From Opitutia bacterium (lineage in GTDB: Bacteria > Verrucomicrobiota > Verrucomicrobiia > Opitutales > Opitutaceae), in contig CANHAH010000012.1 in the NCBI GenBank assembly GCA_947458705.1, positions 1 through 38,587 on the forward strand: a DNA stretch of 38,587 bases, written 5' to 3'. Position 1 is the stretch's first letter. Each line of letters opens with the position of its first letter. The notes beneath the pieces were generated by a model, which saw only the letters and a program-made list of their open reading frames with translations, was not told where the DNA came from and ran no database searches. Below, piece by piece: positions 1 to 8,737 of the stretch. Position numbers and translations under genes: made by a program.

Positions 1-1694
1 ACGGCTTCGAATTCGCGGGCGGCATCGTCGTGGCGCTCAAGCAGCAAGTAAGCGTTGCCGAGCCCGAAGTGAGCTTCGAAAGCATCGGGCTGGGCGCGGG
101 CGGCAAACACGAGATGCTCTACGGCGGCGCCGGGTTGACCGAGCTCGAGTAGGACGCCTCCAAGATTGTTGCGAGCCGTGACCTCGGAAGGATCTAGAGC
201 AACAACGACTCGGAAGTGTTCCAGGGCGCCAGCTAGATCGCGACTCTCGAGCAAGAGGTTGCCGAGGTTAATGTGGGCTTTGGCGTAGCGAGGATTGAGG
301 CGTAGCGCGGTGATGAAAGCGGCCTGGGCTTTGGTTGTTTGGGCGATTGCAACGTAGGAGTTGCCAAGATTATACGGCACGGCAGCAGCGGTGGGTAGGA
401 GGCGGGCGGCAGCTTCGAATTCCGAGATGGCTTCGACGTGGCGGCCTGCTTCGGCGTAGGCTTGGCCTAGATTATAGCGGGCGAAACCGTTGTCCGGGCG
501 TTGGGCGGCGGTGTCGCGGTAGAGGGTGATGGCGCTGGCGTAAACGGTGTTGCGGTGGATCGTGACCGCGCCGAGGGCGGTCGCGGCGCAGAGCGGGGCT
601 AGCCACCAGAGCCGGCCAAGCGTTCGTTGCGCGGCGAGGGCCGCGAGCACAGTGAGCGCGGCTAGCGAGAGGTAGATGCGGTGCTCTGCGAGCATCTGGC
701 GGGTCCCGCCGACGATGCTAGATGTAGGCGCGAGAATAAGAAAATACCACACGCCGAGAAACCCGAGGGCGGGTCGGCGCCAAAGCGCGTAGCCTGTGGC
801 GGCGAGGAGCAGTAGATCGACCGCGAGGTATGGTGCGGCGGTGGCGAGCGGGATGAAATCTTGGCCATAGTCAAAAATGAGCGGACTCGGCCAAAGCGCG
901 AGCCGAGCATAGTGGAGTACGGCGCGGGATTGGCAGAGCGCGTAGTCCCACGGCGTGATGCCCGCGGCGGAGCCGATGGTGCCACCGCGGTTGCCGGCCC
1001 CGAGGACTAGAATCGCGAGTAATAGCCAGGTACTCGCGAGGGCGACGTAGAATTTACCATGACGTTCCCAGCCCTCGCGGAATGAGCCAGCCACAAAAGT
1101 GCGGTCGTAGAGCACCACGAGAAGCGGCGCGACCACCATAACCTCCTTGGTGGCCATACCGAGAGCGCAGGTAAGGAACGAACAAAAAAAATTTTGGCGC
1201 TGAAAAAAATACAGCGTCGCGAGCAACAAAAGCCCCATGAGCGACTCGGTGCGTTGTGCTAGGTAAGTGACGGATTCTGTTTGGAGCGGATGCACGGCCC
1301 ATAGCAGCGCGGTGCTGAAGGCGACAAGTGACGCCGACGATATCTTGAGTGATTCAAGTGTGCGGCGCACGAGACCAAACAGCGTCAGCGCGGCGAAGGC
1401 GTGGATCGCGAGATTGGCAGCGTGATAGCTCCACGGCGCGGTGCCGCTGATCGCGTAGTTTAATGCAAATGACAAATTTACAAGTGGTCGGCCCTCGACC
1501 GTGATTCCTTGGCCTGAGGGCGGGGACAAGACTTGGGTCAAAGGCCAGAGCTGGCGAATTGAGGGATTTTCGACGATGGATAACGCATCATCGAAGACGA
1601 ACGGCCCGCCAAAGCTGTTGGAGTAAACCGCGCCCACGGCGGCCACGAGCAGCACCGCAAGCCGGCGGGATTCGGCCGGCGCATAGAAACTCAT
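1..1694 (-). CDS. TMTC-like membrane protein (GT-C glycosyltransferase-like) with C-terminal TPR repeats, partial
   Basis: This gene is absent from the ORF track because it runs off the left edge, so its stop is not seen. I translated the minus strand from the ATG at 1694 and found about 564 codons without a stop. The N-terminal ~400 residues are hydrophobic with many membrane segments. They carry an acidic pair in the first periplasmic loop (FVFDDALSIVENPSI) and the motif HPLQTESVTYLAQRTESL, both typical of the TMTC family of membrane O-mannosyltransferase-like proteins with TPRs. From about residue 405 there are tandem TPR units (for example FARYNLGQAYAEAGR, AKAHINLGNLLLESR) continuing to the edge. 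It starts 36 bases after the symporter stop and is probably co-transcribed with it. Inferred role: protein or surface glycosylation; donor and acceptor are unknown. Confidence 0.8.
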   Translation of the reverse strand, partial: MSFYAPAESRRLAVLLVAAVGAVYSNSFGGPFVFDDALSIVENPSIRQLWPLTQVLSPPSGQGITVEGRPLVNLSFALNYAISGTAPWSYHAANLAIHAFAALTLFGLVRRTLESLKISSASLVAFSTALLWAVHPLQTESVTYLAQRTESLMGLLLLATLYFFQRQNFFCSFLTCALGMATKEVMVVAPLLVVLYDRTFVAGSFREGWERHGKFYVALASTWLLLAILVLGAGNRGGTIGSAAGITPWDYALCQSRAVLHYARLALWPSPLIFDYGQDFIPLATAAPYLAVDLLLLAATGYALWRRPALGFLGVWYFLILAPTSSIVGGTRQMLAEHRIYLSLAALTVLAALAAQRTLGRLWWLAPLCAATALGAVTIHRNTVYASAITLYRDTAAQRPDNGFARYNLGQAYAEAGRHVEAISEFEAAARLLPTAAAVPYNLGNSYVAIAQTTKAQAAFITALRLNPRYAKAHINLGNLLLESRDLAGALEHFRVVVALDPSEVTARNNLGGVLLELGQPGAAVEHLVFAARAQPDAFEAHFGLGNAYLLLERHDDAAREFEA

Positions 1695-1730
1695 AGAAGA
1701 CGGGGACACGTGCGGGCGTAAGTTTGTAAT

Positions 1731-3482
1731 TTAAGCGCCGTCTCTGGTCGTGGTGCGGCTCGAGTGCAGCAAAATTGCACCGATGAGCAGCACGATTCCG
1801 CCGCAGCCGATGAACGCAAGGCGCCCACTCAGAGGGTTGGGAATCAGCGCCAGCAACAGCACAAAGCCACCGTAGGCCAGACACAGCCAGCCGACGGCGG
1901 AGGATTGGTGGGCATCGTTGCCGGCACCTTCCTCTTTTGTAAAGTCAACAGGCCGGTTGAAGCGGGTGAAGAATTCGGCGACGTTTGCTTGATGCTCCGG
2001 TGTGGTGCGGCGCCAAAAAAACGTACTGCCCAGAAACCATGCGGAGCCGATCGTGATATTGCCGAAAAGCTCAATGGATTGGCGCCAGTATTCCTTGGTG
2101 TGGTCATCGAGTGGTGCGGTATAGTCGAAGAGTGACGCAGCCCATTCCGGCGTGAGAAAGCGACTGATCACCAGTGAACAAAAAAATCCCACGAGCACCG
2201 TGCTCCACGCGGACCAAGGCGGCGTCCGCCGCACTATCAAGCCGAGCACGAGCGGAACCAGTATCGGCGTGCCTATCAGAATACCCAATCTTTGTGTCAT
2301 GAGGAAAAGGCTGACGCCCTTTAACTCGCTCAGTTCCAGTCCGACTAAAATTACGGCGATTCCCAGCACTGCTGTCGTGCATTTGCCGGCGCGCAGCAGG
2401 TGGGCGTCCGAGGCCTGTGGGCGTAGCATGGGCTGGTAAAAATTCTTGATGAAGTAACCGGCGTTTTTATTTAGGCCAGAATCCATCGACGACATCGTGG
2501 CCGCAAAGATGCCGCTAACCAGCAGGCCCATCATACCGACCGGCATGACGTCGCGCGCGATGGCGATAAAGGCAGCCTCCTCGGGATTTTTGAGAGTGGG
2601 AAAAAGTGCGGCTAAATCGGGATGGACGATGCGTGCCACCATCGGTGGCAGGAACCAAATCACGATACCGATCATAAACAACCCTGCGCCAAGTAATGCC
2701 GCCCAACGCGCGTGGCGGCCGTCTTTGACGCAAAGGTAGCGGTTGGCGTCGTTGAGGTTATTAGTGGAGAAAACCTGTTTCAGAATCATTGCTAGGCACC
2801 ACAGCCCTAGGAATTCTTTGGAAAAAATTTGGTCGAGATCTAGGTGGCCGATGGGCGCTTGCGCAATGAAACCGCTGATGCCGCCGACCTTCAGCAGCGA
2901 CAATACCGTGACCGCGAGACACACGGGCATGAGGATCAGCACTTGGATGAAATCGCTCGCCAGAACAGCCCAACTGCCACCGATCAACGCGATCACTAAG
3001 ACGACCAAGCCGGTAGCTACCATGGTTAGGCTAAGATCCAGGCCGAAAACTGCAGCGAAGAAGACACCGAGAGCGTTGAGCCAGATGCCGGCCTGTAGGA
3101 GGCCGAAGGGCAACTGGAGCCACGTGAAAACCTGTTCGCTCACAGGACCGAAGCGCGTGCGGATAGCTTGGATGCTAGTGACAACGCGCAGTTGCCGGAA
3201 ACGCGGACCAAAATGTAAGGCGTTGAGAAGAAACCCTAGCACGTTGCCGACATAAATCATGATGATCGGCCAGCCATAGCTGTAAGCTTGGCTCGCCGCG
3301 CCGGTAAACGTCCACGCACTGAACGCTACCATGAAAGCTGAGCCGCCGACCATCCACCAGAGGGCTTTGCCGCCGCCGCGAAAATACTCCGAGACGTTAG
3401 TGACGAAGCGCCGGAAGACCCAGCTGATCGTCAGCATGAATATAAAATAGAAAACCAATACGGCGTAGTCGTAAGGCGTCAT
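1731..3482 (-). CDS. Sodium:solute symporter (SSS family)
   Basis: A 583-residue integral membrane protein with roughly 13 hydrophobic segments. The N-terminus (residues 30-75: EYFRGGGKALWWMVGGSAF ... AWTFTGAASQAY) matches the TM1 signature of the SSS (PF00474) family, which couples Na+ entry to uptake of sugars, amino acids, vitamins or nucleobases. The C-terminal ~130 residues hold an extra loop rich in charged residues (around EEGAGNDAH) and two further helices. The substrate cannot be read from sequence. It lies 112 bases downstream of the NamZ-like lipoprotein gene on the same strand, so scavenged cell-wall sugar is a possible substrate. The ATG start at 3482 is preceded by no clear Shine-Dalgarno sequence. 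Confidence 0.85.
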   Translation of the reverse strand: MTPYDYAVLVFYFIFMLTISWVFRRFVTNVSEYFRGGGKALWWMVGGSAFMVAFSAWTFTGAASQAYSYGWPIIMIYVGNVLGFLLNALHFGPRFRQLRVVTSIQAIRTRFGPVSEQVFTWLQLPFGLLQAGIWLNALGVFFAAVFGLDLSLTMVATGLVVLVIALIGGSWAVLASDFIQVLILMPVCLAVTVLSLLKVGGISGFIAQAPIGHLDLDQIFSKEFLGLWCLAMILKQVFSTNNLNDANRYLCVKDGRHARWAALLGAGLFMIGIVIWFLPPMVARIVHPDLAALFPTLKNPEEAAFIAIARDVMPVGMMGLLVSGIFAATMSSMDSGLNKNAGYFIKNFYQPMLRPQASDAHLLRAGKCTTAVLGIAVILVGLELSELKGVSLFLMTQRLGILIGTPILVPLVLGLIVRRTPPWSAWSTVLVGFFCSLVISRFLTPEWAASLFDYTAPLDDHTKEYWRQSIELFGNITIGSAWFLGSTFFWRRTTPEHQANVAEFFTRFNRPVDFTKEEGAGNDAHQSSAVGWLCLAYGGFVLLLALIPNPLSGRLAFIGCGGIVLLIGAILLHSSRTTTRDGA

Positions 3483-3594
3483 AGGACCTTCCGGGGGCGG
3501 GGCATGGGATAGGTTTTAACACCCGCTGCGCGGTCGCAACCCTGGATTCCGTTGCGGTGGCTTAGGCACGTTGATGTGCGCCGAGGCTCGGGAC

Positions 3595-4980
3595 TCACGG
3601 ATATAGCCAGTAGCGCTTGCTCTTTTCTTGATACAGGCGGGCTTGTTCGCGCCATTGTTTGAACCAGAAATCGAGGTCAATCCGGTTGCCGTCGCGTTGG
3701 AGGGCGCGCATAAAAGCTTCGCTACCCATGTGGCGGATGAAACCATTTTGCTCACCGGGCTTGGCGGTGGAAAATGGGTTTTTCGGCTCCAGTTTACAGG
3801 CGAGACGCATGAGTTGGAAGCCGAGTTCGGTTGGGCGCCAAGCGTCGTAGTCGGTGATCTCGGCGTAGAGGCCGACGGCGGGTTGGCCGGTTTTGGCGTT
3901 GGGTACGCTGATAACGCGGAACTGGACGCCGGAGAGATTCAGCATGCGTAGTTCTTTTTCTAGGACATCGCGGGTTGCGATCTTGTGCGAGACGCCGCGG
4001 AAAATGTGTTGATTGCCGACGCCGCTGCGGAAGCCGCCAAGGTAGGTGCCGAGTCCTGTCATCGGGTAGCCTTGCACGGCGGCGAAGTCCTGAATGCCCG
4101 CGGAAGTGGGAACCCAATTTAGGCCAGTCTCGCTCCAGCGCATCGCACGGTTCCAACCACGCATCGGTATGATGGTGAGTTTGCCGGCTGCTCGTTGGGC
4201 GTCGGTGACATCGATGCCGTCGGGGGCGCGGGCATCGCGGACCAAACGAGCAAGTTCGCCCATGGTCAGGCCGTGAACGTAGGGGACGCGGAAGGCGCCG
4301 ACGTAGCTCATCCAAGCGGCATCGAGCGGCGGGCCGTCGACTTTAAGGCCGCCCAGGGGATTGGGGCGGTCGAGGATGATCACTTCCTTGCCGTTTTCGA
4401 AGCAGGCTTCGACGGCCAGTTTCATCGCGCTCGTAAACGTGTAGCTGCGCGTGCCAATGTCCTGCAGATCGACGACAAGGGCGTCGATGCCCTTGAGTTG
4501 GGCCGGTGAGGCTTTGAAGCTTTTGCCTTTGTAGGCGACGCCGCTGTAAAGCGAGTAAACCATTAGGCCGGTGCGTGGGTCGATCTGGTCTGGATATTTT
4601 TTCTCGGCGGGGAGATCGCCGTAGACGCCGTGTTCGCCCGCGTAAAGGGCGACGAGATTGACTCCTGGGGCGCGGCGGAGGACTTCGACCGTGCTGACGC
4701 CCTGGCGGTTGACGCCGGCGGGATGGGTGAGAAGCCCGATACGTTTACCTTTAACGGCGGCAAAACCGTTGGCTTCGAGGACGTCGATCCCGAGTAGGAC
4801 GCGGCCGGTGGTTTCAGCGCGAGGAGCTGGGGAGAAAGATTTGGCGCTTGGCGCGACGGCGGTGGCAGGCGTGGATTTTTTCTCGGCGGGCTTGGTTGTG
4901 CTGCAACCAACTAGGCTGACGACAACGGCCAGTAACGTGATGATTATACTTAGCGATGAAGCGCGCATGGTCTCGACCAT
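3595..4980 (-). CDS. DUF1343 / NamZ-like exo-N-acetylmuramidase lipoprotein
   Basis: A 461-residue protein with a lipoprotein signal (hydrophobic stretch ending LVGC, Cys26), then a low-complexity Ala/Pro/Lys linker to about residue 58. The rest matches DUF1343 (PF07075), the family of NamZ exo-beta-N-acetylmuramidases that release terminal MurNAc from peptidoglycan fragments. The family's Glu-His motif appears as AGEHGVYGD (Glu116-His117), with further blocks VVDLQDIGTRSYT and ILDRPNPLGG. Length fits the family. A second in-frame ATG at 4968 (MRASS) is an equally good start. It begins 11 bases after the glycerate kinase stop, so the two are probably one transcript. The predicted location is membrane-anchored and facing periplasm or surface. 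Activity on MurNAc is inferred from family membership. Confidence 0.82.
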   Translation of the reverse strand: MVETMRASSLSIIITLLAVVVSLVGCSTTKPAEKKSTPATAVAPSAKSFSPAPRAETTGRVLLGIDVLEANGFAAVKGKRIGLLTHPAGVNRQGVSTVEVLRRAPGVNLVALYAGEHGVYGDLPAEKKYPDQIDPRTGLMVYSLYSGVAYKGKSFKASPAQLKGIDALVVDLQDIGTRSYTFTSAMKLAVEACFENGKEVIILDRPNPLGGLKVDGPPLDAAWMSYVGAFRVPYVHGLTMGELARLVRDARAPDGIDVTDAQRAAGKLTIIPMRGWNRAMRWSETGLNWVPTSAGIQDFAAVQGYPMTGLGTYLGGFRSGVGNQHIFRGVSHKIATRDVLEKELRMLNLSGVQFRVISVPNAKTGQPAVGLYAEITDYDAWRPTELGFQLMRLACKLEPKNPFSTAKPGEQNGFIRHMGSEAFMRALQRDGNRIDLDFWFKQWREQARLYQEKSKRYWLYP

Positions 4981-4991
4981 AATTGTGATCT

Positions 4992-6197
4992 TTATCGTGG
5001 TCCTTGAGTCGAGTCCGTCGAGTCGTAAGGTGTGGCGATGTCGGCAGGAAAGGCCTGGGCGATGGCAGCGGCGAGTCGAATCGGGGTTTCTAGTAACGCG
5101 GTGGGCAGAGGGAGGTCAGGCGGGGTGATGGCGTGAAGGTTTAGGCCAGGGAAGGATTTAGCGGTGACGGTACCGGAAAAAATATAAGTCGGTTTTCCGA
5201 GGGCCCGTGCTCTGGCGGCGAGGGCACCGGGGCCTTTGCCGCTAAAAGAGCTGGCATCAAAGCGGCCTTCGCCGGTGATAATTAAATCGGCGGCGGCCAG
5301 TCGGGCCTCGAGGTCGAGCCAATCGGAGACGAGAGTATAACCGGGAATAAGTTGGGCGCGCGCGGCGGTCATGAGCCCGAAGGCGATCCCGCCGGCGGCT
5401 CCGGCACCAGGGGTCACCATCAGGGTATCAGGCTGGTCACAGTGGAGGCAGAGTAGTTGAGCGAGGCGGGTGGAATAGTGATCGAGGCGGGCGAAATCGC
5501 CTAGGCGTAAGCCTTTTTGCGGAGCGTAAATCGCAGCGGCGCCCTGGGTACCTAGCAAGGGATTGGCGACGTCGCAGGCGATGCGGAGGGCGGGAAAAGA
5601 ATCAGGGAGGGTGCCGCGGAGTTTTACGATTTCGGGCCAGCGCGCAGGAATCGGGGGTACGACTGTGGCGCCTGTGCTGGTGAGTGCCTCGAAGCCGAGG
5701 GCGGACAAGGCGCCGTAGCCGAGGTCGTGGGTGGCACTGCCGCCCACACCGAGTAGGATCATTGTGACGCCGCGGGCGGCTGCATGGCGGATGAGTTCGC
5801 CCGTGCCTAAGGAGCTGGCTTGCCAAGGATCACGTTGGTCGAGCGGTACGAGCGCGAGGCCTGAGGCGGCGGCCATCTCGATCACCGCGATGGTGCCGGG
5901 GTTCTTGGCTTCGAGGCCGAGGAGTTGGCGGGCGGCAGCGGGGATTTTTTCCTGTGCGATGAAGCCGATGGGCGCGACCACAGGGGTGCCGAGCGGGCCG
6001 GTGACCGTGAAGCTTCCCAGCGTGCCATGCGCTGCCTTGGTGAGAATGGAACAAAAGCCCTCGCCACCGTCGGCGAGCGGGCAAAGGTCTAGCTGCCAGT
6101 CGGGATGTAGGCTGCGCAATGTGTCCGCGGTGATCGCACACGCTTCAGGTGCGGCGAGGGCATCTTTGAATTTATCGAAGGCGAGCAGGGCGCGCAT
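4992..6197 (-). CDS. Glycerate kinase (type I, PF02595)
   Basis: A 401-residue cytoplasmic enzyme with the family start LLAFDKFKDALAAPEA, the signature CPLADGGEGF near residue 42, and the glycine-rich blocks LLGVGGSATHDLGYGAL and TPGAGAAGGIAFGL. These identify the GarK/GlxK-type glycerate kinase family, which phosphorylates D-glycerate with ATP to feed lower glycolysis. Length is slightly above the usual ~380 residues, from a short C-terminal tail. It is the first gene of the minus-strand run leading into the NamZ-like lipoprotein. Glycerate can derive from glyoxylate through tartronate semialdehyde, but no carboligase is present here, and the purine locus instead has malate synthase. A direct link to purine breakdown is therefore unproven. 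The ATG start at 6197 lacks an obvious Shine-Dalgarno sequence. Confidence 0.88.
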   Translation of the reverse strand: MRALLAFDKFKDALAAPEACAITADTLRSLHPDWQLDLCPLADGGEGFCSILTKAAHGTLGSFTVTGPLGTPVVAPIGFIAQEKIPAAARQLLGLEAKNPGTIAVIEMAAASGLALVPLDQRDPWQASSLGTGELIRHAAARGVTMILLGVGGSATHDLGYGALSALGFEALTSTGATVVPPIPARWPEIVKLRGTLPDSFPALRIACDVANPLLGTQGAAAIYAPQKGLRLGDFARLDHYSTRLAQLLCLHCDQPDTLMVTPGAGAAGGIAFGLMTAARAQLIPGYTLVSDWLDLEARLAAADLIITGEGRFDASSFSGKGPGALAARARALGKPTYIFSGTVTAKSFPGLNLHAITPPDLPLPTALLETPIRLAAAIAQAFPADIATPYDSTDSTQGPR

Positions 6198-6375
6198 GCG
6201 CGGGCAGAGTGGGGCTTTTTAGGGGCCGGGCGAAAGCTCATTTCAGCGGAACTAGCGGTAAATCCGTGCAACGGTATGCATGAAACAGCATTTGTGGGGT
6301 GAGAGGCTTAGTATTTGGTCTTTCTAAACCCTAGAGGCGTGCTGATGCGTAAGCCTTGCCGCCACTGAACCACCT
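6198..6375. promoter_or_regulatory. Divergent intergenic region, glycerate kinase / TonB receptor
   Basis: These 178 bases separate two divergently transcribed genes and must hold promoters for both. I could not pick a convincing -35/-10 pair or Fur-box-like palindrome by eye. Both flanking starts lack a strong Shine-Dalgarno sequence. Confidence 0.4.
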
Positions 6376-8643
6376 ATGACCATGATTAAGTCCGCTCCTT
6401 GCCGTATTCTTTATTATTTTAACCACTCCGTAGCGTTATGCGCGGCTTTGTTCTTAACCGCGACTGTTATAGCGCAAACGTCGGTGCGCTTGCCGGAGGA
6501 GAAAGAAGCGATCGTTTTGCCCGAGTTTAACGTAGCTGGCACCGACGAAGGTTGGAGCGCGTCGAACACGCTTTCTGGTACTCGTACCAACATGAATCTC
6601 CGCGATTTGCCGCGTTCCATGCAGATCGTCACGAGCGAATTTTTGAACGATATTGGAGCGCTCACGCTTACCGATGCTACCGATTACATCAGCGGCGTTA
6701 CCAACGTCGGCAACCAAGACCAAACCAACGACGCCAACACCTACCAAGTGCGTGGCTTTCGCCAAAATAAAGTCTACCGAAACGGCCAGCGTGAACCTTT
6801 CGCGGGCATGCTCTACGATGCCGCTACGGTGGATCGCGTCGAGATACTTAAAGGCCCAAGCTCGCTCTTGGCGGGCGTTGTTGAGCCTGGCGGTATGATC
6901 AACTCCATTTCCAAAACCCCGCGCACGCGCAAGGAAACCACGGTTAAAGTTCTGGGTGACAAGTGGGGTATGCGCCGCGCGGAGGTTGATACCTCTATTC
7001 CGCTAAATAAGCGCCTCGGCCTACGCCTCGTCTGGGTGCGTCAGGCCGGCGACACGTGGCAGCAATACGCCTTTTCCAACCGCTCCGTTTATTACGGTGC
7101 ACTCTCCTATAAGCTAACCGAAAACACCCGCCTCAACGGCAATCTCGAATATTTTAACTACGATGCCAATCCACCGGCGCCGCGTAGCACCGTCGCTTCG
7201 TCCTCGCCCCTTAACGCCTTCACCTGGCACGGCAACGGCGATATTAACGGCAAGACTCTTAACGGTGTCTACATTCCCTGGGGCTTCAATCCCCTCGGGC
7301 CCAACAACCGTCGTCTTTCTCGTATCGTGCGTGCCGGCCAGCAGATCGAGCACCGTTTTAACGATATGCTCTCGCTCCGCATCAGTGGTAACTATGGTCG
7401 TATACACCGCGACGATCTCCGTCTTAGCGGTACCCAAATTAGCACTAAGGTCGTTAGCGGCCTCACGGTCCCTAGCACCAATGCACTCTCATCCACCTAC
7501 GATCGCCAGACCGTCAATACCTACACCGTCCAAGGCGATCTCGTCGGTAAATTCAAATATTTCGGCATCTCGCACCAGGCGATCCTGGGCGCGGAGTACA
7601 TCGACACCGATGACATGCGTATTCGCGACAATACTCCCGCACTTACCTCTTACGTTTTCGGCGCCGATACGCAACCCGCTTGGGAGCAAATGCTCGATCT
7701 CTCGCGCTACACACAACCCAACAGTCGTCTCCACGCTCATGCCCGCCGTCGCGGCGTTTCGTTCACCAACGTCTTCGGCATGTTCAATGACCGCCTGCAC
7801 CTGATGGCTGGAGTCCGCCACGATGAAGGCACGATCATTAATCGTAACCCAATCGCCACCGACGCTCTCGGCAAATACCAGAAAGTTTACGAAGATGCCA
7901 ACTCACCCACCGTCGGCGCCGTTTATCGGGTCAACGACGCCGTCTCGCTCTTCACTTCTTCGAGTCGCTCATTCGCGGGCGTGCCCGTGAGTGCGATCGA
8001 CATGTACGGCAAACCCCTAGACCAACAAGTCGGTGGAGAAGGCTACGACGCGGGCATCAAGGCCTCGCTTTTTAAGAACCGGTTTAACATCAACGTTGCC
8101 GCCTTCCAGGTCGACCAGATCAACGGCACCCGCCAAGTCTCCACCAACGAAATCATTGCCGCCGGCCTCGACCCACTTGTCGTCACCGGCGCTCGCAGCG
8201 TACAGGACGTCTCGGCCCGATCCCGCGGCTGGGAGACCGATTTCATGGTCAAAGTCCTCGACGGTTACCAAGTCGCCGTAACCTACACCAATCTACATGC
8301 CTTCGTCACCGCTAACAAATCCAACCCCTCCTCCGTCGGTGGTCCCGTATCGCAAGGTCCAGGTCGCGAGTCTTGGAGTGTTTTGCAAAAACTCGAAGTC
8401 CCAGGCCGCTGGTTCAAAGGCCTGACCGTAACGCATAGCATCATCTTCCGAGACAGCCGCCGGCCCACTGTGCAAGGCTACACGCGCCAAGACGCCAGTC
8501 TCTCCTACCGCACGACGCTGTTTAAGCGGAAGGTTACCTTCAATGTTCGAGAAGCCAATCTCACTAACCTCGAATACTGGGAAGGCTTCCAAGCTCGTGG
8601 CGCACCGCGCACGTATTCGTTCTCCATCAGCACCAAATTTTAA
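6376..8643 (+). CDS. TonB-dependent outer-membrane receptor (siderophore-receptor type)
   Basis: A 755-residue outer-membrane transporter. Residues 1-34 form a signal peptide (hydrophobic core around ALCAALFLTATVIAQ). A probable TonB box follows (AIVLPEFNV, about residues 45-53). The plug domain (about 60-180) contains NLRDLPRSMQIVTSEFL, YQVRGFRQNKVYRNGQ and VDRVEILKGPSSLLAGVVEPGG, all typical of siderophore-type receptors. The rest is a beta-barrel ending in an aromatic Phe (SFSISTKF), as expected for BAM-inserted barrels. It would import a large or scarce ligand across the outer membrane using TonB energy. The ligand may not be iron-siderophore, because these receptors are expanded in Verrucomicrobiota. 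It stands 94 bases upstream of the malonate pair, so a shared role is possible but not shown. Confidence 0.9.
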   Translation: MTMIKSAPCRILYYFNHSVALCAALFLTATVIAQTSVRLPEEKEAIVLPEFNVAGTDEGWSASNTLSGTRTNMNLRDLPRSMQIVTSEFLNDIGALTLTDATDYISGVTNVGNQDQTNDANTYQVRGFRQNKVYRNGQREPFAGMLYDAATVDRVEILKGPSSLLAGVVEPGGMINSISKTPRTRKETTVKVLGDKWGMRRAEVDTSIPLNKRLGLRLVWVRQAGDTWQQYAFSNRSVYYGALSYKLTENTRLNGNLEYFNYDANPPAPRSTVASSSPLNAFTWHGNGDINGKTLNGVYIPWGFNPLGPNNRRLSRIVRAGQQIEHRFNDMLSLRISGNYGRIHRDDLRLSGTQISTKVVSGLTVPSTNALSSTYDRQTVNTYTVQGDLVGKFKYFGISHQAILGAEYIDTDDMRIRDNTPALTSYVFGADTQPAWEQMLDLSRYTQPNSRLHAHARRRGVSFTNVFGMFNDRLHLMAGVRHDEGTIINRNPIATDALGKYQKVYEDANSPTVGAVYRVNDAVSLFTSSSRSFAGVPVSAIDMYGKPLDQQVGGEGYDAGIKASLFKNRFNINVAAFQVDQINGTRQVSTNEIIAAGLDPLVVTGARSVQDVSARSRGWETDFMVKVLDGYQVAVTYTNLHAFVTANKSNPSSVGGPVSQGPGRESWSVLQKLEVPGRWFKGLTVTHSIIFRDSRRPTVQGYTRQDASLSYRTTLFKRKVTFNVREANLTNLEYWEGFQARGAPRTYSFSISTKF

Positions 8644-8737
8644 ATTGATCTGACGGTAGTCGCAGATTTTTTCAGGGGATGTAATGGTCGAATCTGCCAT
8701 TGCCTCAGCTTGGGCCTTTTTGGAATAAATTATCTTC

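Noticed and set aside
8644-8737. GCAGAT ... ATCTGC as a terminator after the TonB receptor
   Set aside because: The stem is only six bases with a loop of about 20, and no T-run follows in the right place.
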